Origin: Actinomycetes bacterium
GTDB lineage: Bacteria > Actinomycetota > Actinomycetes > JAJYSQ01
Direction of reading: 5' to 3'
Assembly (NCBI GenBank): GCA_021793495.1
Contig: JAJYSQ010000012.1
Coordinates: 1-11,061, forward strand
DNA length: 11,061 nt
The notes beneath the pieces were generated by a model, which ran no database searches, had not been told where the DNA came from, and saw only the letters and a program-made list of their open reading frames with translations. A program made the translations under genes and the position numbers. Shown here in pieces: positions 5,251-11,061 of this stretch; the stretch's first letter is position 1; the number at the start of each line of letters is the position of its first letter.

Positions 5251-6641
5251 GGTCGTCCTTCGAACTCGGCCTGCCGGAAGAGGGCGGGATGCTCGTAGTC
5301 GGCGGCGTGCGCGACGGCCGGCTGGTACAGGGCCACGTGGCCGGTGACGGCGCCGATGGCCTCGTAGTGCTGCAGCGTCTGCCTGACGCGGGCCGGCGGA
5401 GCGATCACGCGCCGGACGCCGTTTAGCTTGGCCTGCGCGGTCGTCGGGTCGTCGCTGAGGATGTCGCCGTCGAGCAGCCTGGTCGGGACATGGATCTGCT
5501 CGGAGCGTGCCAGGGTCGCAAACGTCGCCTGGTTCATCCGGGCGACCTGGCCCATGACCTCGCAGGCCCCGTGCAGCGCGGACAGCGTGGCCCGCGTGGT
5601 GGGGTCGGAGATCGTCAGCGCACGCGTGGGTCGGTGCAGCGGGGCGATCTGCATGAGCAGCTCTCTGGCGGCGAGGATGTCCATGCGGATGCCCGGGTCC
5701 GGTGGGCCGGGTGCGAGGTAGTCGCGCAGGTCGATCATCAGTTCCTGGAACGCCTGGGCGGTGGCGACGAGCCGGTGCGGAGACGGAGCCACGTCGCCGA
5801 GGTCGAGGCCATGGGCGATTGCGGTGTGCAGGTGGGTGGCCATCCCCAGGCCGGCCAGGTCGTGCAGGGTGACCACGGAGTAGTCGGGGGTTGTCGCGGC
5901 GAGGCCCCAGGCGGCGTGCCGTAGCCGCAACATGCGGTCGCCGAGCTCGACCACGGGGTCGTCCTCCCGAACCGGGTAGAGGTTCGCGGTGATATCCCGC
6001 AGGCTGCGGCCGTCGCCGTGCTGGGCGGCCAGCTCGCCCATCCGATGGACCAGCACCTTGGTCGCGTCCCGGTCGGGCAGCCACTTGGTGACGGTCTGCC
6101 AGGGGATGTCCCGGTGTCGGCAGGCCGCGCCGATGACCGAGTCCGCGCTCATGGTCACGCTGGTGAGCATGGCGACGAAGCCCAGGGCGCCGCGGCGTTG
6201 GCCCGGATCCAGGACGAGGCACGCCTGTTCCGAGCGGGGCTCGCGGTGGGGACCCAGGTGGGTCTCGAGCAGGTCCGTCGCGGCCCCGATCTTGTCCGCG
6301 GCATCGCGCCACGGGTGGTCGAAGTCGGGGTCGGGATACGGCAGCCAGACCGGTCGCTGTGCCAGCGGCCCGAACCCGGCGAACAGGCGGGCGGCCACCA
6401 TGTCCAAGTCAGTGTCGTCAGCCTTGCGGTGCATCGCTCGGGCCAGCTCTTCCCCGCGGGCCCGGGCCGGATCGATGAGCCACCACGTGTGCGAACGCAG
6501 CGCGGCCAGCAGGTCGTAGTAGGCACCGACGGTGTTCTGGGCCTGCTTGTGGTCGACGAATCCGCGGCGCATGACCCGCAGCAGCCCGGTGTGGATGTCC
6601 ACCCCAGCCCAGCCGACCAGGTCGCCGTAGGTGGCGATCAT
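5247..6641 (-). CDS. Unrecognised 464-aa protein of the relaxase-divergent operon
   Basis: ATG at 6641 overlaps the upstream stop by ATGA and its own TGA overlaps the next ATG. The frame is open far upstream through the oriT region and into the relaxase gene, but that is a GC effect, and the coupled ATG is the sensible start. The product is helical and soluble, with no membrane segment or signal peptide. Many helices are of the DLLAALRSH, GELAAQHGDG and GMATHLHTAIAHGLDLGD kind. I see no nucleotide-binding loop, zinc finger or nuclease motif. Composition matches the relaxase gene (about 73% GC in a sample line), so it is probably an old part of the same transfer module. Lying opposite the relaxase gene across the candidate oriT, it could be an accessory transfer or replication protein. 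That is inference. Confidence 0.8.
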   Translation of the reverse strand: MIATYGDLVGWAGVDIHTGLLRVMRRGFVDHKQAQNTVGAYYDLLAALRSHTWWLIDPARARGEELARAMHRKADDTDLDMVAARLFAGFGPLAQRPVWLPYPDPDFDHPWRDAADKIGAATDLLETHLGPHREPRSEQACLVLDPGQRRGALGFVAMLTSVTMSADSVIGAACRHRDIPWQTVTKWLPDRDATKVLVHRMGELAAQHGDGRSLRDITANLYPVREDDPVVELGDRMLRLRHAAWGLAATTPDYSVVTLHDLAGLGMATHLHTAIAHGLDLGDVAPSPHRLVATAQAFQELMIDLRDYLAPGPPDPGIRMDILAARELLMQIAPLHRPTRALTISDPTTRATLSALHGACEVMGQVARMNQATFATLARSEQIHVPTRLLDGDILSDDPTTAQAKLNGVRRVIAPPARVRQTLQHYEAIGAVTGHVALYQPAVAHAADYEHPALFRQAEFEGRP

Positions 6642-7063
6642 CGCGCCAGCTCCTGGAGCACCTCGCGTGCAGAGCGGACCCTCCAGGTGATCTGCCGCGA
6701 CAAGCTGCGCGCGTCGGGGTCCAGATCGGCGTCCTGCAGCACGCTCAGCCGGTCGGACGCGGCATCCAGCAGCCCGACGAGCACCGCGGTGGTGGCTGGC
6801 AGGTCGATGACCGGGCCGATCGGGCCCAGGTCGACGGCGATCGCAGTCATTGGTACTTCGGGGTGCGCCCAGGCGACCTCGTCGCGCGCCTCGCAGATAT
6901 CCATCCCCGCGTAGGCCAGCTCGGCGCCCACGTCGAGCGGCAGCTGCAACGACAGCCGGAAGGTCCCCTTGCTGGCGGCGTACAGCAACGACCACACCCC
7001 GTCCCAGTCGACGGCCGTGTGCTCGAGCACCGCGTCGGCGCCCTTGGACCACGTGTGTCCCAT
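6638..7063 (-). CDS. Unrecognised 141-aa protein, first gene of leftward operon
   Basis: ATG at 7063 is preceded on the reverse strand by GGGAGG with 6 bases between, the best ribosome binding site of this operon. The TGA at 6640-6638 overlaps the next ATG. The product is acidic at first (VLEHTAVDWDGVWSLLYAAS), with a hydrophobic stretch AIAVDLGPIGPVIDLPATTA around 74-93, then a basic helical end with DPDARSLSRQITWRVRSARE. It has no signal peptide or clear membrane helix. It is the leader gene next to the candidate oriT and diverges from the relaxase gene. Small oriT-binding accessory proteins often sit there, but no ribbon-helix-helix or helix-turn-helix is evident, so no function is assigned. 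Confidence 0.78.
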   Translation of the reverse strand: MGHTWSKGADAVLEHTAVDWDGVWSLLYAASKGTFRLSLQLPLDVGAELAYAGMDICEARDEVAWAHPEVPMTAIAVDLGPIGPVIDLPATTAVLVGLLDAASDRLSVLQDADLDPDARSLSRQITWRVRSAREVLQELAR

Positions 7064-7153
7064 CTCGTACCTCCCGCAGATTCGTCACGCGCCGCAGGAT
7101 CGGTCGACACCAGCGGCGCCGGCCCTGGCGACCGCGAACCTGTGGACGCAAGG

Positions 7154-7431
7154 CCCCACACCAACAGGTGTGCACAACTCGTCGAACACGCGACGGGCAC
7201 GACCAGCCGATCGCAGCCCTCCCCCCACGGGCACGACGAACCGAGCACAGGCCCTCCCCCACGCCCGACACCCGCCACCCGCGCGGCCGCGCGGCCGTCA
7301 CCCGACAGACACCGGCAGACCGCCCCAGTGCCAGCCACCCGACGACGACAAGACGAGCGGACTCCTTTGGCATTTCGAGTTCCGGGGCCCGTCGCGTGTT
7401 CGTCGTCGGCTGCACACCTGTTGGTATGGGG
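7154..7431. other. Candidate origin of transfer (oriT): 44-bp inverted repeat in the divergent intergenic region
   Basis: Arm 7154-7197 and the reverse complement of arm 7388-7431 match at 37 of 44 positions. CCAACAGGTGTGCA and the last 15 bases (CGAACACGCGACGGG) are identical, and mismatches concentrate in an 8-base middle. AAGG and AAGGT continue the match outside. The left arm also holds a small hairpin, CACACC-AACA-GGTGTG (7157-7172). The whole 7064-7469 region lacks a credible gene and separates two divergent transcripts, one encoding a MobF relaxase. MobF origins usually lie by the relaxase gene and contain inverted repeats near the nick site. The nick position cannot be told from this sequence. 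A paired regulatory site is the alternative. Confidence 0.6.
7280..7293. repeat. 14-bp perfect GC palindrome between the inverted-repeat arms
   Basis: CGCGCGGCCGCGCG reads the same on both strands, and GCGCGGCC is repeated twice in tandem at 7281-7296. It lies near the centre of the spacer between the two 44-bp arms. It may be only a product of GC richness. Confidence 0.35.
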
Positions 7432-7469
7432 ACCTTCAGGCGGCGGCGGGGCGGTGCGGCGTCGTGGTG

Positions 7470-10400
7470 ATGACGATGCACAAGCTGACTGCCAGCGCCG
7501 GTTACCGGTACCTGCTGCGCAACATCGCCACCGGCGACTGCCAGCGCACCGGCGCGGACCCGGTGGCGGCGTACTACACCGAGTTCGGCAACCCGCCAGG
7601 CCGGTGGATCGGCCGCGGCCTGGCCGGGCTGGGCGCAGCCGAATCGACGAGCGCACTGGGGTTGTTGCCGGTCGGGGCGGTGGTCGACGAGCAGGCGATG
7701 GCGCGCCTGTTCGGGCGCGGTACCGATCCGTTGACCGGCGCGGCGCTTGGCCGTGCCTTCCGCACCGCGACTTCCCCGGCCGACCGGATCGCCACCGGGG
7801 TCGCCGCGCTGCCGGTCGGGATGGACGCCCGGGCGCGCGCCGAGGCGGTGGAGGCGATCACGCGTGTCGAGTTGGCGAAGGACACCTCGCACGCGGTGGC
7901 GGGCTTCGACCTGACGTTCACGGTGATGAAGTCGGTCTCGACCCTGTGGGCGTTGGCGGACCCTGCGACCCGGCAGGCCGTCCACGACGCCCACGGCGCC
8001 GCAGTGAACCAGGCAATCGGGTTCCTGGAGGACCGTGCCCTGTTCACGCGCACCGGCGCGGACGGGTGCCGACAGGAGGTCACCCGCGGCGGGCTGGCCG
8101 CAGCGTTCGACCACTGGGACTCGCGTACCGGCGACCCGAACCTGCACACCCACGTGGTGCTCGCCAACAAGGTCCAAGGACCCGACCGGGCGTGGCGGTC
8201 GGTCGACTCCCGCGCCCTGCACCACGCGATCGTGGCCGTCTCGGAGGTTTACGAAGCGTTCCTGGTCGACGAAGTCGCCCGCCGGCTGCCCATCACCTGG
8301 GGCTGGCGCGGGCGGGGTGCCCACCGCTCGCCGGCGTTCGAGCTCGCCGGCGTCGACGACGACCTGCTGGCGACCTTCTCCCAGCGCTCCAGCCAGATAG
8401 ACAACGCGATGACAGTGCAGGTCGCACGCTTCATGGCCGCCCACGGACGCGGACCCAACCGGATCGAGATCATCCGGCTGCGGCAGCAGGTCACCCGCGC
8501 CACCCGCCCCGCCAAGAAGGTCCAGCCGCTGCGCGACCTGCTCACCCGCTGGCGGCACCAGGCCCAGCAGGCCACCGGGCTGTCAGCCGAGGAACTGACC
8601 GCCCAGGTGCTGCGCGGCAGCCAGGTCCGCCCACTGCGAGTCGGCGACGTGCCCGGCGTCGCGATCCAGACCCTGGCGGACCGGGCACTGGCCGGGGTGC
8701 GCGAGCGGCGCGCGACCTGGACCCGCTGGAACGTGCTGGCCGAGACGACCCGCCTGACCAAGGGCATGCTTGCCGCCACGCCAGTCGACCGGCTGGCCAT
8801 CCTCGACACGATCACCGACGCCGTCCTCGCACGGTGCGTGAGCCTCGAAGCGCCCGAGGTGTTGACCGCGACCGGCCGCTACGCCCGGCCCGACGGCGGC
8901 TCGGTCTTCGACCGGCCCGGCGAGCACACCTTCACCGACCAGGTGATCCTCGACGCCGAGCAGCGCCTGCTGACCGCCGCGGCCGACACCACCGCACCCA
9001 CCGCGCGAGTGCTCGACGAGGCCATCTCACTTCCCGGCACCACAGGCAGGCTTGCCGACGACCAGGAGGCGGCCGTCCGCCAGGTTGCCGGCTCGGGGCG
9101 ACGGGTCGACCTGCTCGTCGGACCTGCCGGGTCCGGCAAGACCACCACCCTGTCCGCGCTGCGCCGGGCCTGGGAACGCGAGCACGGCCGCGGCAGCGTC
9201 ATCGGCCTGGCACCCTCGTCGACCGCTGCGGCGAACCTGGCCGGAGCCCTCGGCATCGCCTGCGAGAACACCGCCAAGTGGTTGCACGAGTCCACCGGCC
9301 TAGGTGCCGCCACCCGCGCCGCGATCACCGAGCAGCTCATCGTCATGCGTGGCGACCTCGTCGGGCCGAGCAGTCTGGGCCGGTTGCGCACGATCGACAC
9401 CGCCCTACTCGGGCTGGATCGCGAGCGGCGGCGGTGGGCCATGAGCCCAGGCCAGCTCGTCGTCGTGGACGAGGCCTCCTTGGCCGGGACCCTCGCGCTG
9501 GACGACCTGGCCCGCCAGGCCGTCGTCGCCGACGCGAAGCTGCTGCTGGTCGGCGACCACGCCCAGCTGTCTGCTGTGGACGCCGGTGGCGCGTTCGGGC
9601 TGCTCGTCGACCGCACCGGCGGCGCCCAGCTGCGCACCCTGTGGCGGTTCGCTCATTCCTGGGAGGCCACGGCCACCGCGGTGCTGCGCGTCGGCAGTCC
9701 GCGGGTGCTCGACGCGTACGACGACGCCGGACGGATCCACGCCGGCCCGGGCGAGTCGATGCTCGAGGACGCCTACGCCGCATGGTCGGCCGACGTCGCC
9801 GCCGGGTACGCCGCGATCCTGCTCGCCCCCGACGCCGCCACCGTCGCCGCGCTCAACACGCGCGCCCACAACGACCGTGTCCAGGACGGCCTCGTGGCGC
9901 CCGACGGGACGACGACCCGCGCCGGGGTCGCGATCGGCGTCGGGGATCGGGTTGTCACTCGCCTCAACGACCGGCACCTGACCCGCCCCGGCGGGTTCGT
10001 GCGCAATGGCGACCTGTGGGACGTACACGCGGTCAACTCCGACGGGTCACTGATCGTCGTACCCGCCCGCACCGTCCTGGCCCGCCGCGGCGTCGTCGGC
10101 ACGCCCGGGTCCGACGACGCCGTCGCGGTCCTCCTCCCGGCTGCCTACGTCGCCGAGAACGTCGACCTCGCCTACGCCACCACGACCCACCGCGCCCAGG
10201 GCATCACCGTCGACCGGGCCCACGTGCTCGCCCACGCCGGAATGACGCGAGAGAACCTGTACGTGGCGATGACCCGCGGCCGGGACGCCAACCACGTCTA
10301 CGTGGCCGTGGACTTCGACACGGAGTGCGACGACCTGCCCGACCCGCACGCCGCCCTCGACGGCCGCGACGTGCTGGCCACGATCCTGGCCACCACCGGC

Positions 10401-11024
10401 GCCGAGCAGTCCGCCACCGCCACCATCGCCGCCCGGCAGGACGAGGCCGTATCCCTGCGCAGGCTCGAGCCGATCCGACGCAGTCTGTACGCCGACGCCG
10501 CCGAAGCCCGATGGAGCAGCCGGCTGGAGGCACTCGGCGTCGAGTGCGAGATCGTCGACGCGATCGCCACGTCCCCGGATGCCGGCCGGCTGTTCGCCGC
10601 CCTCGATCGCGTGGCCCTCATCAGTGATGAGCCACTGCGAGACGTTCGCCGGCTCGTCGCCGACCTCGACAGTGAGGCCGACCCGGCAGCCCGGCTCCGG
10701 GCTGCCGCACAGAGGTGGCTCCAGCGCCACGCGCTCGACATCCACGACGTGCCAGCCGTGCGTAACGCGACCGGGCTCGACCCTGACGGGCAAGCGCTGC
10801 TCACCCAGATCGACCAACTCATCGACGACCGCGTCCGAGCACTCACCGAAGCGGTGCTCGACGAGCAGCCCGACTGGCTCCAACGCCTCGGACCAAAGCC
10901 GAACAGCCCGCTCGCCCGGGAGACCTGGCTGGCCGAGATCGTTGCCACGGTCTCGCACGCCGACACGGCCCGGACGCTCGCGCCCGTCCCCGCCGCGGCA
11001 CCGGTCGTCGCGGTCTCACGCTAG
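7470..11024 (+). CDS. traA: MobF-family conjugative relaxase-helicase (TraA/TrwC type)
   Basis: The 1184-aa protein nicks oriT, binds the 5' end through tyrosine and unwinds the plasmid strand for transfer. MTMHKLTASAGYRYLL at the start is the family signature. The Tyr pair is Y35/Y36 (VAAYYTEFG), and the metal-binding His triad is H215, H226 and H228 (DHWDSRTGDPNLHTH). The RecD-like helicase has Walker A GPAGSGKT (551-558), Walker B VVVDEAS with D667/E668, GDHAQLSAV from 695, THRAQGITVD with H907/R908, and ENLYVAMTRGRD from 928. All key residues are present, so it should be active. The C-terminus LGPKPNSPLARETWL is followed by only about 30 residues, possibly a short tail for this group. In-frame GTG at 7464 and 7467 and ATG at 7476 are alternative starts. 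No clear Shine-Dalgarno is seen. Upstream in-frame openness is an artefact. Confidence 0.93.
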   Translation: MTMHKLTASAGYRYLLRNIATGDCQRTGADPVAAYYTEFGNPPGRWIGRGLAGLGAAESTSALGLLPVGAVVDEQAMARLFGRGTDPLTGAALGRAFRTATSPADRIATGVAALPVGMDARARAEAVEAITRVELAKDTSHAVAGFDLTFTVMKSVSTLWALADPATRQAVHDAHGAAVNQAIGFLEDRALFTRTGADGCRQEVTRGGLAAAFDHWDSRTGDPNLHTHVVLANKVQGPDRAWRSVDSRALHHAIVAVSEVYEAFLVDEVARRLPITWGWRGRGAHRSPAFELAGVDDDLLATFSQRSSQIDNAMTVQVARFMAAHGRGPNRIEIIRLRQQVTRATRPAKKVQPLRDLLTRWRHQAQQATGLSAEELTAQVLRGSQVRPLRVGDVPGVAIQTLADRALAGVRERRATWTRWNVLAETTRLTKGMLAATPVDRLAILDTITDAVLARCVSLEAPEVLTATGRYARPDGGSVFDRPGEHTFTDQVILDAEQRLLTAAADTTAPTARVLDEAISLPGTTGRLADDQEAAVRQVAGSGRRVDLLVGPAGSGKTTTLSALRRAWEREHGRGSVIGLAPSSTAAANLAGALGIACENTAKWLHESTGLGAATRAAITEQLIVMRGDLVGPSSLGRLRTIDTALLGLDRERRRWAMSPGQLVVVDEASLAGTLALDDLARQAVVADAKLLLVGDHAQLSAVDAGGAFGLLVDRTGGAQLRTLWRFAHSWEATATAVLRVGSPRVLDAYDDAGRIHAGPGESMLEDAYAAWSADVAAGYAAILLAPDAATVAALNTRAHNDRVQDGLVAPDGTTTRAGVAIGVGDRVVTRLNDRHLTRPGGFVRNGDLWDVHAVNSDGSLIVVPARTVLARRGVVGTPGSDDAVAVLLPAAYVAENVDLAYATTTHRAQGITVDRAHVLAHAGMTRENLYVAMTRGRDANHVYVAVDFDTECDDLPDPHAALDGRDVLATILATTGAEQSATATIAARQDEAVSLRRLEPIRRSLYADAAEARWSSRLEALGVECEIVDAIATSPDAGRLFAALDRVALISDEPLRDVRRLVADLDSEADPAARLRAAAQRWLQRHALDIHDVPAVRNATGLDPDGQALLTQIDQLIDDRVRALTEAVLDEQPDWLQRLGPKPNSPLARETWLAEIVATVSHADTARTLAPVPAAAPVVAVSR

Positions 11025-11033
11025 GAGAAACCC

Positions 11034-11061
11034 ATGGCCGACCACGACTCCTTCTACCCCG
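11034..11061 (+). CDS. Start of a gene downstream of the relaxase (cut by window end)
   Basis: ATG at 11034 is preceded by AGGAG (11023-11027) with 6 bases between, and it begins 10 bases after the relaxase stop, so it is almost certainly in the same operon. Only MADHDSFYP is visible, and the family cannot be told. Confidence 0.65.

Noticed and set aside
6969..7469. N-terminal extension of the relaxase frame
   Set aside because: MobF proteins begin at or just before the MHKLTA-like motif. The upstream part is low-complexity and covers the inverted repeat.
6642..8558. Upstream extension of the 464-aa leftward gene to 1103 aa
   Set aside because: The extension passes through a separate coupled gene, the oriT-like region and the antisense of the relaxase. 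ATG 6641 with its ATGA overlap is the sound start.
6863..10627. 1254-codon forward frame overlapping the relaxase
   Set aside because: It is an Arg/Pro/Gly-rich shadow in GC-rich DNA. The relaxase frame carries all catalytic and helicase motifs.
1..11061. CRISPR array, rRNA or riboswitch
   Set aside because: No regularly spaced repeats were found, no rRNA-like sequence is present, and the only RNA-gene-like sequence is the tRNA fragment.

Overview
The window is high-GC DNA of an actinomycete type: G/C-ending codons, GTG starts, purine-rich Shine-Dalgarno sites, and a MobF/TraA relaxase of the actinobacterial plasmid and integrative-element kind. It reads as part of a mobile element, mobilizable or conjugative, that carries candidate anti-phage genes. 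No species can be named from the sequence.

Left end (1-1433). Two ISL3-family insertion-sequence ends face each other. One runs leftwards out of the window (1-108). The other runs rightwards (627-about 1376) and is broken before its second catalytic Asp. The 518 bp between them holds the 3' half of an initiator tRNA-fMet (317-363), followed by a 16-bp hairpin (382-417) and a short direct repeat. A 3' tRNA half without a recognisable 5' half is what site-specific integration leaves at one end of an element, so this is probably an attachment-site end or a remnant of one.

Defence-like cargo (1560-3900). Two overlapping palindromes precede a tight two-gene operon. The first gene encodes an unrecognised 255-aa protein with a Rossmann-like alternation of strands and helices. 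The second encodes a 483-aa ApeA-like protein with a C-terminal HEPN RNase motif (RNDLSH). The genes overlap by ATGA, and a hairpin lies just after the second stop.

Leftward operon (7063 to 4091). Four genes are joined by three ATGA overlaps and encode proteins of 141, 464, 65 and 321 aa. I recognise no family for the first three. The last has a C-terminal RHAVVH (Rx4H) motif typical of HEPN-like abortive-infection proteins. Its sampled base composition is far less GC-rich than that of the genes before it, so it looks like cargo added to the operon's end.

Transfer region (7064-11061). A 406-bp divergent intergenic region carries a 44-bp imperfect inverted repeat with 190 bp between its arms, a good oriT candidate. 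Rightwards lies a 1184-aa MobF relaxase-helicase with its Tyr pair, His triad and RecD-like helicase motifs, followed by the start of another gene. Relaxase plus oriT would move the element, the tRNA end would anchor it, and the HEPN genes are plausible defence cargo.
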